NCBI RefSeq assembly: GCF_000204195.1
Contig: NZ_AFBG01000022.1
Location: 280,835 to 344,834, forward strand
Direction: 5' to 3'
DNA from: Acidovorax radicis N35
GTDB lineage: Bacteria > Pseudomonadota > Gammaproteobacteria > Burkholderiales > Burkholderiaceae_C
Length of the DNA stretch: 64,000 nt
The notes below the pieces were generated by a model. That model saw only the letters and a list, made by a program, of their open reading frames with translations. It searched no databases and was not told the origin of the DNA. Of this stretch, positions 35,228-43,570 are shown piece after piece. Within the stretch, counting starts at the first letter, position 1. Every line of letters begins with the position of its first letter. The position numbers and the translations under genes are program-made.

Positions 35228-35737
35228 ATGGGACTGCCCCGCAAGATCAAGAATTTCACCACCTTCGTGGACGGCCACAACTGCGTCGGAGAGATGCCCG
35301 AAGTGACGCTGCCCAAGCTCGCCCGCAAGATGGACGATTACCGTTCGGGCGGCATGAGTGCCCCCGTGAAGGCGGATTTCGGCATGGAGGGCATGGAAGC
35401 CGAGCTGACCGCCGCCGGCTACATGAAAGAGCTGTTCACCAGCTGGGGCACGCTGCGCCACGATGGCGTGATGCTGCGCTTTGCCGGCGCGCTGCAGGGC
35501 GACGACAGCGAGAGCGTGGACTCGCTGGAAGTGGTCATGCGCGGCCGGTTCTCGGAAATCGACCCCGGCACCGCCAAGCCCGGCGAAGCCACGGCCATCA
35601 AGTACAAGGCCGCGCTGAGCTACTACAAGCTGACCATCAACGGCGAAACCCTCATCGAGATTGACGCCGTAAACATGATCGAAATGGTCAACGGCGTGGA
35701 CCGCCTGGCGGAGACACGCGCCGCCCTGGGCATGTGA
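35228..35737 (+). CDS. FII: Tail tube protein (P2 gpFII-like)
   Basis: 169 residues against 172 in P2 (PRKIKNFTTFVDG, GEMPEVTLPKLARKM, EIDAVNMIEMVNGVDRL). TGGAG precedes the ATG by nine bases. The inner tube of the contractile tail. Confidence 0.97.
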   Translation: MGLPRKIKNFTTFVDGHNCVGEMPEVTLPKLARKMDDYRSGGMSAPVKADFGMEGMEAELTAAGYMKELFTSWGTLRHDGVMLRFAGALQGDDSESVDSLEVVMRGRFSEIDPGTAKPGEATAIKYKAALSYYKLTINGETLIEIDAVNMIEMVNGVDRLAETRAALGM

Positions 35738-35803
35738 CGCCCCCCCCATCCGCACGCCCCGCGCGGGCCGCGCCTTCTTTCCTTCCTTCCCTGATCCATT
35801 GCC

Positions 35804-36154
35804 ATGAACACACCCACCCAAACCACCCCCGCCGCTGCTCCCGCTGTTGCCACCGCCGCCCCTGGCATCCCCGTGGGCATCCCGCTGGATACGCCTATCC
35901 AGCGCAACGGCCAGACCATCACGCACATTCAGGTGCGCAAGCCCAACGCTGGCGCCCTGCGCGGCCTGTCGCTGGTGGAGGTGCTGCAGATGAACGTGAC
36001 GGCATTACAAACCCTGCTGCCGCGCGTGACCGAGCCGCCACTGTTGCGGCAAGAGGTGGACGCCATGGACCCCGCCGACCTTGTAAGCCTGGGTTCGGAG
36101 GTGGTCAGTTTTTTGGTGCCGAAGGCGCAGCGGGAGGGCTTCCAAACCGCGTAG
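35804..36154 (+). CDS. E: Tail assembly chaperone E
   Basis: 116 residues; P2 E has 91. The extra length is an Ala/Pro/Thr-rich N-terminus. HIQVRKPNAGALRGLSLVEV is the conserved core. It chaperones tape measure assembly and is also the first part of the E+E' frameshift product. Confidence 0.93.
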   Translation: MNTPTQTTPAAAPAVATAAPGIPVGIPLDTPIQRNGQTITHIQVRKPNAGALRGLSLVEVLQMNVTALQTLLPRVTEPPLLRQEVDAMDPADLVSLGSEVVSFLVPKAQREGFQTA

Positions 36155-36279
36155 AGGACGCAATGGCCGACCTGGCCCTGGTGTTCCATTGGCGGCCCGC
36201 CGACATGGACCCCATGAGCGTGGCCGAGCTGATGGACTGGCGAGAGCGTGCGCGCGAGCGCTACGAGCCGCAAGAGTGA
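35804..36279 (+). CDS. E': E+E' frameshift fusion
   Basis: A -1 shift at the T6G site joins E residues 1-104 to a 54-residue E' tail (VEDAMADLALVFHWRPADM, MDWRERARERYE), giving about 158 residues against 142 in P2. The GpE-family tail ending in this style is conserved in P2-like phages. Translation of E' alone from an internal ATG at 36163 cannot be excluded. Confidence 0.9.
36109..36115 (+). promoter_or_regulatory. Programmed -1 frameshift site T6G
   Basis: T TTT TTG in the E reading frame (codons AGT TTT TTG GTG), the same slippery heptamer as in P2 E/E'. A -1 shift leads into an open frame ending at 36279. Confidence 0.93.
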
Positions 36280-36312
36280 AATTTTTGAGCATTTCGGGTA
36301 CAAACATGCCTT

Positions 36313-36477
36313 ATGGACTTCGCAACCTCCCTGCTGATCCTGACCTTGTCGGTCTTTGTCGTAGGTGCGGCATTGTTTCTCGCGTTGCTCAGGATTCTTC
36401 GGCAAGACACCAAGCGCCTGGAACAAAGCACGGAGGAACTGGGCGCTTTCGAGGCCGACACGCAGCCACCCCACTGA
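36313..36477 (+). CDS. Small membrane protein before tape measure gene
   Basis: 54 residues: one transmembrane segment (LLILTLSVFVVGAALFLALL) followed by a charged tail. No good ribosome-binding site is seen, and the 30 bases before it are locally A+T-rich. Not recognised. Confidence 0.45.
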   Translation: MDFATSLLILTLSVFVVGAALFLALLRILRQDTKRLEQSTEELGAFEADTQPPH

Positions 36478-36507
36478 GGGCGTGCGTGCCTGCCCATGGG
36501 GAACGCC

Positions 36508-38991
36508 ATGGCTGACCAACTGCGCCTGCGCGTGGTGCTGGAGATGGCCGAGCGCGTGCTCGCCCCCATGAAGCGCATCAGTGGCGCCAGCGGCGAAACC
36601 GCCCGCGCCCTCAAGGCCGCCCGCGACCGCCTCAAGGAACTGAACGACCAGCAAGGGGCCGTGGGCAACGTGCAAAAGCACGCGGCCGAACTGGCCCGGC
36701 TGAACAATGCCCTCAAGGTGAAACAGGCCCTGCTCGACGGCATGCGGGCCAGCGGCACGGCCACGGTCGCACAGATCAAGCGCGAGGAACGTGGGGTGCG
36801 CACCCTGGCCGATGCGCTGGAAGTGCAGAAGTCCGCAGCCGTCAAGGCCCGCGCTGCGCTCAATGCCATGGGCATTTCCGGCAACCTGAGCGCGGCCCAG
36901 GCGCGCCTGAAAACCGACATTGACGGCGCCACGGCCGCCATGGGCAAGCAACGCGCGGAGCTGCAGCGCCTGGCCGCCCAGCAGCGGCAGTTGCAAGACC
37001 TGCGTGACAAGCACAACAAAGCCATGCTGCATGCCGGTGTGGCGGCCGGTGCGGGCGTGGCCCTGCAAGCAGCTGGCCGGCGTGGCGTGCAGATGGGTAT
37101 GGGGCCGGTAGCGAACTACTCCAAGCACGAAGACGCCATGCTGGGCATTGCGCGCCAGGTGCCCGGCGCCCGCAATGAAATGGGCCAGCTGACCGAGGTG
37201 TACCGCCAGGCCGAACGCGACGTGCGCGCGTTGAGCGGGCAGATTCCGCTGACCACCACCGAAATCACCAACATGATGACGGCATCGGCCCGCATGGAGG
37301 TGCCCACCGACAAGCTCAAGGAATTCACCCTGATGGCTTCGGAGATGGCCACCGCCTTTGACGCGGTGCCCGATGAAATCACCGAGCGCATGGGCAAGGT
37401 GGCGAAGACGTTCAACATTCCGTTGACCGAGATTCGGGGCCTGGCCGATTCCATCAACTTCCTTGACGACAACGCCATCAGCAAGGGCGCGGACATCATC
37501 GACTTCATGACCCGCGTGTCTGGTGTGGCCGCACTGGCCAAGATGGACCCACGGGACTATGCGGCGTTGGGCTCCACCCTACTGACACTGGGCGAGCGCA
37601 CGGAGACAGCCGGCACCGCCACCAACTCCATCGTTCAAACCCTGGCCGCCGCGACGAAGGGAACCAAGGGTTTCCGCAGCGCCATGGCCGAGCTGGGCCT
37701 ATCCACCAGCGAGGTGGAAAAGGGCATGACGAAAGATGCGATGGGCACCATCAAGATGGTGCTGGAAGCTATCAACGCGCTGCCCGAAGAGAAGCGCCTG
37801 GGTGTCATGGTGGAGTTGGTCGGAAAAGAGCACTCCGACACCCTGGCCAAGCTGGCGGCCAACCCGAAAGAGCTGGCACGCCAGCGCGCGCTGGCCACGG
37901 GCGACAACGCAAAGGGCTCCATGGCCCGCGAGGCGGCTGCACGCAATGCCGCGCTGTCTGCACAGTGGCAGATGACGAAGAACCGGGCGTTCAACCTGAG
38001 CGCCACCGTGGGCGAGACGCTAGCGCCCACGCTGCTCAAACTGCTCAAGGTGGTCAATCCGCTGATCGAAGGCTTTATGCGCTTCGTGCAGAACCACTCC
38101 ACCCTGGTGGGCTGGGTGCTGGGCGCCGTGGTGGCCTTCTCTGCCCTGACGGCGGGCGTGGGGTTCCTGCTGGTGCCCCTTGCGCTGATCGCGGGCAAGG
38201 TGATGCTGTTGCGCTTCGTCTTTGCGCGCTTCGCGCTCACGGCGGGCGGGCCGCTTGCGGCCGGCCTGCGGGTGGCTGGGCAGGCCGCAATGGTGTTCGT
38301 GCGCGGCGGGCTGCTGGCCATGCTGGCAGCTGGTGGGCCTGCCATTGCGGTAGTCGCTGCCATCGCCGCAGCGGCCCTGCTGATCTACAGGTACTGGGGG
38401 CCTATCAAGGCCTTCTTGGGCGGCGTGTGGGAGGGCCTGCGCAATGGGCTGACGCCTGTGCTGTCGCAGATGGCGCCCCTGGTGCAATTCGGCAGCATGC
38501 TGGTGGGCTGGCTGGGCCAGGCCTGGACGTGGTTTACCGAGCTGATCGCTCCCATCAAATCCACGCAGGAAGAACTGGCCGGGTTCGCCAGCGCAGGCCA
38601 GCTGGTGGGCGAGGTGCTGGGCGGCATCGTAGCCAAGCTCATCCAAGTGGCCAACTACGTGCCCGTGCTGGGCCTGCTGGCGCGCGTGTCCTCGCTCATT
38701 GGGGGGCAGGGTTCGCCAGGCGCCGCCGCCGGTCTGGGCTTGCCTGGGGGGTTGCCGGTGATGCCGGCCACCACCGGCCCGGGTGCGCTGCGGTTCTTTG
38801 AAGAACCCAAGCCCCTGAAATTCAATCCCCGGGGCGAAGGGGGCAACAACACCACCACCAACAACATCACGGTGAACGCAGCCCCGGGCATGGATGAGAA
38901 AGCGATGGCGCAAGCGATTTCTTTTGAAATGGACCGCCGCGAGCGGGCCAAAAAATCAAGCGTGCGCTCGCAGTTGAGCGACTTGGACTAG
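36508..38991 (+). CDS. T: Tape measure protein (P2 gpT-like)
   Basis: 827 residues against 815 in P2; determines tail length and guides DNA exit. N-terminal coiled coil (about 1-180), TP901-type core (TTTEITNMMTASARMEVPTD, ALGSTLLTLGERTETAGTA) and two strongly hydrophobic segments (about 530-570 and 590-620). ATG 36508 preferred over 36496. Confidence 0.96.
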   Translation: MADQLRLRVVLEMAERVLAPMKRISGASGETARALKAARDRLKELNDQQGAVGNVQKHAAELARLNNALKVKQALLDGMRASGTATVAQIKREERGVRTLADALEVQKSAAVKARAALNAMGISGNLSAAQARLKTDIDGATAAMGKQRAELQRLAAQQRQLQDLRDKHNKAMLHAGVAAGAGVALQAAGRRGVQMGMGPVANYSKHEDAMLGIARQVPGARNEMGQLTEVYRQAERDVRALSGQIPLTTTEITNMMTASARMEVPTDKLKEFTLMASEMATAFDAVPDEITERMGKVAKTFNIPLTEIRGLADSINFLDDNAISKGADIIDFMTRVSGVAALAKMDPRDYAALGSTLLTLGERTETAGTATNSIVQTLAAATKGTKGFRSAMAELGLSTSEVEKGMTKDAMGTIKMVLEAINALPEEKRLGVMVELVGKEHSDTLAKLAANPKELARQRALATGDNAKGSMAREAAARNAALSAQWQMTKNRAFNLSATVGETLAPTLLKLLKVVNPLIEGFMRFVQNHSTLVGWVLGAVVAFSALTAGVGFLLVPLALIAGKVMLLRFVFARFALTAGGPLAAGLRVAGQAAMVFVRGGLLAMLAAGGPAIAVVAAIAAAALLIYRYWGPIKAFLGGVWEGLRNGLTPVLSQMAPLVQFGSMLVGWLGQAWTWFTELIAPIKSTQEELAGFASAGQLVGEVLGGIVAKLIQVANYVPVLGLLARVSSLIGGQGSPGAAAGLGLPGGLPVMPATTGPGALRFFEEPKPLKFNPRGEGGNNTTTNNITVNAAPGMDEKAMAQAISFEMDRRERAKKSSVRSQLSDLD

Positions 38992-39000
38992 GAGACCCCC

Positions 39001-39444
39001 ATGCTGTTTTCTTTGGGGCAATTTACCTTCGGGCTGCAAACCCTGCCCACCGACCAGCTACGCAGGCAGACCGCCTGGCGCCACCCCAGCAATTCGCGGG
39101 TGGGTGCCAGGCCGGCGCGCCAGTTCGTGGGCCTGGGCGACGACACCATCAACCTGTCAGGGGTGCTGGCGCCCGAGTTCGCGGGGTCCATGCGCTCGCT
39201 GGAGGCGCTGCGCAAGATGGCCGACAGTGGCAAGGCCTGGGCGTTGGTGTCGGGCGCTGGCGAAGTGTTTGGCGCCTGGACTATTGAGAATCTGACGGAA
39301 ACCCGCACGGTGCTAATCGACAACGGCGCCGCGCGGCGCATCGAGTTCGACTTGCAGCTGGCGGCCGAGGACGATGAACGCGCCGAGCCATCGGGCGGCG
39401 TGGACCCGTGGCCGGTGGATGACAACTGGGAGTGGTGGCTTTGA
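39001..39444 (+). CDS. U: Tail protein U (P2 gpU-like)
   Basis: 147 residues against 159 in P2; tail terminator/neck-proximal protein (SLGQFTFGLQTLPTDQL, RPARQFVGLGDDTINLSG). Stop overlaps the D start by TGATG. Confidence 0.95.
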   Translation: MLFSLGQFTFGLQTLPTDQLRRQTAWRHPSNSRVGARPARQFVGLGDDTINLSGVLAPEFAGSMRSLEALRKMADSGKAWALVSGAGEVFGAWTIENLTETRTVLIDNGAARRIEFDLQLAAEDDERAEPSGGVDPWPVDDNWEWWL

Positions 39445-40469
39445 TGGCGCAGCCCGACTACCTCAAAACCAACCAGCTGCACCGCGCACCCACGTTCACG
39501 CTGGTGGTGGACGGCCGCGACATTTCCAAGAAGGTGGAAGCGCGCCTGGTGTCGCTCACGCTCACGGAAAGCCGGGGCGACGAAGCCGACCAGTTGGACC
39601 TGGAGATAGACGACAGCGACGGCCGCATGGGCATCCCTGCCAAGGGTGCAGAGCTGGCCCTGGCGCTGGGCTGGGAAGGCAGCGGCATGCAGGACAAAGG
39701 CACGTTTGAGGTGGATGAGGTGGAGCACAGCGGCACACCCGACACCATTACCGTGCGCGCCCGTTCTGCCGATCTGCGCCGAGAGCTGCGCACGCGGGCC
39801 GAGCGCAGCTACCATGGCAAGAAGCTGGGGGAAATCGTGGGCGACATTGCGCAGCGCAACGGTCTGCAGCTGCGCATGGATGACACCCTGGCTAACACCA
39901 CGGTAGAGCACATCGACCAGACGCGCGAGAGCGATCTGCACTTCCTCACCCGCCTGGCCAAGAAGCACGATTCAGTGGCCACAGTGAAGAAAGGCCGCCT
40001 GGTGTTCAAGCCCATTGGCAGCACGAAGGCCACCAACGGCGACGACTTGGAAACCATCACCATCACTCGCGCCGATGGCGACCGGCACCGCTACCACTCC
40101 GCCGACCGGAACGCCTACAGTGGCGTTCGCGCCTACTGGCACGATCCGAACACCGCCGAAAAACGCAGCGTGCTGGTGGGCGAGCAGGAGAATGAAAAGC
40201 GCCTGAAAGACACCTACGGCAGCGAGGCCGACGCCATGGCCGCCGCGCGGGCCGAGCGCGGGCGCATCGAGCGCGGCCAAGCCACCATGGAATTGGATCT
40301 GGCCATTGGGCGCCCCGACCTGATGCCACAGACCCCGGTAGAGCTGAGAGGGTACAAGGATGTAATCAACGAAACGCCATGGCTGACAGTGAAGCTCACG
40401 CACCGTCTTGGGGATGGTGGGCTGACCACCCGCATGGAGATGGAGACGCGCAAAGCAAAGAAAAATTAG
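39444..40469 (+). CDS. D: Late control protein D (tail hub)
   Basis: 341 residues against 387 in P2; phage late control D family forming the baseplate hub (SLTLTESRGDEADQLDLEIDD broken as SRGDEADQLDL; VEHIDQTRESDLHFLTRLAK). Last structural gene of the late block. Confidence 0.96.
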   Translation: MAQPDYLKTNQLHRAPTFTLVVDGRDISKKVEARLVSLTLTESRGDEADQLDLEIDDSDGRMGIPAKGAELALALGWEGSGMQDKGTFEVDEVEHSGTPDTITVRARSADLRRELRTRAERSYHGKKLGEIVGDIAQRNGLQLRMDDTLANTTVEHIDQTRESDLHFLTRLAKKHDSVATVKKGRLVFKPIGSTKATNGDDLETITITRADGDRHRYHSADRNAYSGVRAYWHDPNTAEKRSVLVGEQENEKRLKDTYGSEADAMAAARAERGRIERGQATMELDLAIGRPDLMPQTPVELRGYKDVINETPWLTVKLTHRLGDGGLTTRMEMETRKAKKN

Positions 40470-40473
40470 CCCA

Positions 40474-40503
40474 TTGCATTTAGTGCAATGGTTGCACTAC
40501 AAT
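40474..40503 (+). promoter_or_regulatory. Promoter after gene D, related to the toxin-antitoxin promoter
   Basis: TTGCAT at 40474-40479, an 18-bp spacer, TACAAT at 40498-40503. Spacer and boxes are close to those at 41061-41089 (shared TAGTGCAA and GGTTGCAC words), so the same regulator may act on both. Confidence 0.75.
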
Positions 40504-40569
40504 AAAACCACGCAATCGCAACGGTTGCAGCCGACGCCCGCCGGAAGCGGGCTCTCCGAGGAGATTCAA

Positions 40570-40812
40570 ATGCAGACCAATTTCAAAGAACTGATGGCCG
40601 TGAAGTTTGCCGACGCCATGGGCCGCCTCAAGGCGCTGGGCCTGAAAGGTGAAATCACGGTGCAGCCTGGCGTGGTGATGATTGCAACCACTTGCAAATG
40701 GAGCGCTTCGCACTTTCGCAAAGGCATCAAGACCGCCTGCGCTCGCACCGGGGGAACCTGGGTGGAGAACCGCCCCAGCAAGGAGGCCCGTGTGTTCACG
40801 GTGGTGATTTGA
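40570..40812 (+). CDS. Small hypothetical protein
   Basis: 80 residues (MQTNFKELMAVKFADAMGRL at the start), basic, with CKWSASHFRKGIKTAC in the middle. GAGGAGA lies about seven bases before the ATG. Transcribed from the promoter at 40474. Not recognised; the fold could be a small DNA-binding protein but no motif is clear. Confidence 0.7.
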   Translation: MQTNFKELMAVKFADAMGRLKALGLKGEITVQPGVVMIATTCKWSASHFRKGIKTACARTGGTWVENRPSKEARVFTVVI

Positions 40813-41042
40813 GCGGCAAAAACAAGCATTGGCACCGGGAGTGGTCCCGGTTGCCTACCGGCAACCTGCAACACAGCAGCGGGGCCGAGTTCACCACTTC
40901 GGGCGGGGTGCGCCACATCGCCGCCACCTATGGCAAGTTCGCTGCTACGGAGGCTGCGCGCGGGGTGCCCGCACATGACCTGGCGGCCAGGCTGTCGCGG
41001 CTGGAGCGTGAGGGTGCACAGTGGGTTGAACGCAATCCATGA
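40809..41042 (+). CDS. Small hypothetical protein overlapping its neighbour
   Basis: About 77 residues from TTG at 40809, which overlaps the preceding stop. The gene-like segment HIAATYGKFAATEAARGVPAHDLAARLSRLE is helical (word AATYGKFAATEAARGV). No ATG start of suitable position, so existence is less certain. Confidence 0.5.
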   Translation: MSGKNKHWHREWSRLPTGNLQHSSGAEFTTSGGVRHIAATYGKFAATEAARGVPAHDLAARLSRLEREGAQWVERNP

Positions 41043-41051
41043 GAAAGTACG

Positions 41052-41083
41052 GTGCAACTATTGCACTAGTGCAACAGTTGCAC
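41052..41083. promoter_or_regulatory. 32-bp near-perfect palindromic operator
   Basis: GTGCAACTATTGCA-CTAG-TGCAACAGTTGCAC: the two halves are inverted repeats with only one mismatched pair. It covers the whole -35 box and spacer of the promoter at 41061-41089, so a bound protein would block transcription. The HTH partner encoded in the operon is the likely binder. Confidence 0.85.
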
Positions 41084-41089
41084 TATGAT
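41061..41089 (+). promoter_or_regulatory. Promoter of the DUF4160/DUF2442 operon
   Basis: TTGCAC, 17-bp spacer, TATGAT. The -10 box ends six bases before the ATG at 41096, so transcription should start at or next to the A of the start codon, giving a leaderless mRNA. Confidence 0.85.
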
Positions 41090-41095
41090 TGGAGC

Positions 41096-41326
41096 ATGCC
41101 AACACTAGCCCGCCTCGCGTCCTCTACCGTCACGATGTACGCAGCAGACCACCTGCCGCCACACTTTCATGTGCGCCTGAATGACGGCCGCGAAGCCCTG
41201 GTGGAAATCGCAACGCTGGAGCCGCTGACCACGCGGATTTCAAAGCGCGAACTATCCGACGCCCTGGCATGGGCTGCGGTAAACCAAGGCCTGTTGATGG
41301 CCAAATGGAAGGAACTGAACCCATGA
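41096..41326 (+). CDS. DUF4160 protein, toxin-antitoxin-like
   Basis: 76 residues of the DUF4160 type: SSTVTMYAADHLPPHFHVRL, then ALVEI and a C-terminal ELSDALAWAAVNQGLLMAKW. DUF4160 proteins are commonly paired with DUF2442 proteins and are thought to be toxin-antitoxin partners of unproven mechanism. ATGA overlap with the next gene supports translational coupling. Confidence 0.85.
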   Translation: MPTLARLASSTVTMYAADHLPPHFHVRLNDGREALVEIATLEPLTTRISKRELSDALAWAAVNQGLLMAKWKELNP

Positions 41327-41766
41327 GCAAGCAATTCACCCTGACGGCCGTAAAGGCCCTGGCCGATGGCGTGCTGGCGCTGACCTTTGCCGATGGCGAG
41401 CAGCTGCAGGTGGACGTGAAACCCATCATCAAGCGCCACCCTACCCTGCGCGAGCTGGCCGCGCCCGCCGTGTTCAAACGCGCTAAGCTGGGCGAATGGG
41501 GCGGCAGTGTGACGTGGGGCACCGATGCCCTGGAGCTGGCCGCCGACAACCTGCGCGCCCGCGCCGTTGAGCAGGCGGGTGGCTATTCGCATGAGGTCAT
41601 ATTGAACTGGATGGCCCGCCACGGCATGACGCTGGACACAGCCGCCGACGCGCTGGGCCTCTCGCGCCGGATGCTCGCCTACTACCGCAGCGGGGAAAAG
41701 CCCGTGCCGCGCACGGTGGCGCTTGCGTGCCTTGGCTGGGAGGCTGAGCAGCGTTTGGCCGCATAG
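41323..41766 (+). CDS. DUF2442 protein with C-terminal HTH
   Basis: 147 residues. N-terminal DUF2442 part (LTFADGEQLQVDVKPIIKRHP, VFKRAKLGEWGGSVTWGTDALELAADNL split at GGSVTWGTDALEL), C-terminal helix-turn-helix (TLDTAADALGLSRRMLAYY). The HTH makes it the likely antitoxin and autorepressor acting at the palindrome before the operon. Confidence 0.85.
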   Translation: MSKQFTLTAVKALADGVLALTFADGEQLQVDVKPIIKRHPTLRELAAPAVFKRAKLGEWGGSVTWGTDALELAADNLRARAVEQAGGYSHEVILNWMARHGMTLDTAADALGLSRRMLAYYRSGEKPVPRTVALACLGWEAEQRLAA

Positions 41767-41955
41767 ATTCGGGCGGCCCTTACACGCTGCGCTGTGCCCT
41801 CCAAAACGCCCCACCAAGCCGAATGCTTGTGCCCCAGAACGAAACAACTGCTTACAGCAAAGCGATCAAAACGGGCGCAATCTACTGATTGTTTGATGAC
41901 CCTTGAACGGGGTCAACTCGCTGTTCTACACAGCGACTTGCAACCTAGATCAGCT

Positions 41956-42183
41956 ATGTGCATCAACATCACCCTTGCTGAGACGGTACCCGATGAGGCC
42001 TATGCGCACATCGTGGCTCTCACGCATCTATTACAGCAAACCGATGTCAACTTTAGGGGCCTCCCTATAGTGGTGGCGTGGGGCGATGTTACGGACGTCG
42101 CTCTCGTTGTCACCGACTCAGAGGACGAAATGCGAGAGAAACTCTTACGGCTTTTGGTGGAAGACGTATTGAAGATGCATTGA
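41956..42183 (+). CDS. Hypothetical acidic protein
   Basis: 75 residues from ATG 41956 (AETVPDEAYAHIVALTHLL, VVTDSEDEMREKLLRLLVED). No recognised family. The 190 bp before it contain no clear promoter. Base composition is lower in G+C than the late genes. Confidence 0.5.
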   Translation: MCINITLAETVPDEAYAHIVALTHLLQQTDVNFRGLPIVVAWGDVTDVALVVTDSEDEMREKLLRLLVEDVLKMH

Positions 42184-42249
42184 AAAGTGGAGCGCCTCGT
42201 CGCCGGTTTGAACTGGAAAGCAGAGCAGCAGCAAGCCCACAATTGCAGT

Positions 42250-42534
42250 TCAATCTGCGGTGTACATGACCATCATTTCGCGCGGGCTTTGGGCTCCGGG
42301 TGCGAAGAGCTGCAGCGTGATCAGGTGGCCCGTTGTCGATGGTTTCGTTGTGTAGGTCGCGGTCATCTTTATGCCGTGATACACGCTCGCATAAGTCACT
42401 GCGGTACCGGGTTCGGGCTGTTCCTGGCGGATGAGCTGGTGGGCTGCAGAAAATTCTGCCCAAGTAGCGCTGTTGCGCACCATTGAGAACGAACGCTTAA
42501 TTTCTTCAATCAATTGCGCGCTGTATGAATCCAT
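42250..42534 (-). CDS. Hypothetical protein
   Basis: 94 residues (MDSYSAQLIEEIKRSFSMV at the start), Thr-rich, no family recognised. AAGG precedes the ATG by seven bases. Moderate A+T content, probably accessory. Confidence 0.6.
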   Translation of the reverse strand: MDSYSAQLIEEIKRSFSMVRNSATWAEFSAAHQLIRQEQPEPGTAVTYASVYHGIKMTATYTTKPSTTGHLITLQLFAPGAQSPREMMVMYTAD

Positions 42535-42572
42535 CGTGCCTTCTTACCCCCTTAATGCCAGCGCACTATGTA

Positions 42573-42801
42573 CGCACCTATGTTGGTAGCCCGTAGAAGA
42601 TTTTGCACATTTTTCCTATTCGGTCCATGCGAAGCATTGCACTCGCCGAATAGGTACCGCCTCCGTTGTGGCAATAGGCGTGCACCAGCTGAACTATCCC
42701 CGCACCCATGTTGGCAGGCCGTCAGACAACACGCACACTTTTTCTATCCGGCCCATGCGCAGCACGGCGCCTGCTGAATACGTGCCGCCCTGGTAATGGC
42801 A
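42573..42801 (-). repeat. Diverged tandem duplication of 101-bp units
   Basis: Units 42573-42673 and 42701-42801 align end to end without gaps. On the minus strand the second encodes CHYQGGTYSAGAVLRMGRIE and the first CHNGGGTYSASAMLRMDRIG, so the C-terminal domain of the small gene at 42694 was duplicated behind itself and then decayed. Confidence 0.8.
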
Positions 42802-42882
42802 CGCAGATGGCAGTTCGGGCGCTGCAGAGCTTCGCGTGGTGTCAGCGTCGAGCACTGCCGCCATACAGACCGATGCCAACAC
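42694..42882 (-). CDS. Small exported Cys-containing protein (DUF1496-like C-terminus)
   Basis: About 62 residues from GTG 42882 (or 56 from ATG 42864). A short hydrophobic N-terminus precedes the conserved core CHYQGGTYSAGAVLRMGRIE and a KVC...DGLPTWVRG ending, which resembles DUF1496 proteins. The start is uncertain since a terminator hairpin lies directly upstream at 42899-42930 and a longer frame would read through it. Confidence 0.5.
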   Translation of the reverse strand: MLASVCMAAVLDADTTRSSAAPELPSACHYQGGTYSAGAVLRMGRIEKVCVLSDGLPTWVRG

Positions 42883-42898
42883 CGCGCTGACGGAGCCC

Positions 42899-42930
42899 AA
42901 AAAAAAGCCACGGCGATGGGGCCGTGGCTT
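42899..42930 (-). terminator. Terminator of the repressor-side operon
   Basis: Minus-strand stem AAGCCACGG/CCGTGGCTT (9 bp, loop of 8) followed by eight T. It ends the transcript running leftward from the repressor gene. Confidence 0.85.
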
Positions 42931-43144
42931 ACGTTTGATACGTATCTGTCGATGTGGGTCACTGCGTTGCCTGCAACCACCTGGCCAGCATCGTGGCCTA
43001 TCACTACCTTCCCTTGTCCCTGCACGTTGTTCCTTGTTGTTGATGTACAGGAACAAATTTTTACATGCTGCACTCGCAGTGCGGCGTGAGAAGCCCCGTC
43101 GCTGTTGAGGTCCCGCAATTTCACCCAGGCCGGGCGGCGTTCGG

Positions 43145-43570
43145 TCAGGGCTTTGCAGGTGCAGCTGGCGCGGGCGCAGCATTGCCGCGCTCATAGCCCT
43201 GGGGAATGGTGATGATGATCGGCGCCGGTGTGGCAGCTTGGGCGGGTGCGCTGGGCTTGCCCGCGTTCCAGATAGCGCCCATCACCCCGATGACGCCAAC
43301 CACGCCAATGGTGGCAATCCCAACCAAAGCGCCGTGGGTCCATCGGTGGTTGTCGGCGATGGCCTTGTGCATGTCCGCCTGGCTCTTTGCAATGTCCGCG
43401 CGCAACTCGGCCATATCGGCCCTTGTGGGGAGTTCCGCAATGGCAGATCGAATCCCCGCTACAGCTTCTTCGAGTTTGGCAACGCGTTCCATATCCCCAT
43501 TATCTGGGGGCTGACCACCGGTTCGCAACTGCTTGCTGAACAGGTCAACTCCGTCGAAAACGTTGCTCAT
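43145..43570 (-). CDS. Coiled-coil membrane protein downstream of the repressor
   Basis: 141 residues: helical N-terminal part (MERVAKLEEAVAGIRSAIAE, RADIAKSQADMHKAI), one transmembrane segment (LVGIATIGVVGVIGVMGAIW, about 83-102) and a Pro/Ala-rich tail. Its start overlaps the stop of the preceding gene. Lysogeny-expressed by position, which makes a superinfection or membrane-defence role possible; not recognised. Confidence 0.7.
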   Translation of the reverse strand: MSNVFDGVDLFSKQLRTGGQPPDNGDMERVAKLEEAVAGIRSAIAELPTRADMAELRADIAKSQADMHKAIADNHRWTHGALVGIATIGVVGVIGVMGAIWNAGKPSAPAQAATPAPIIITIPQGYERGNAAPAPAAPAKP

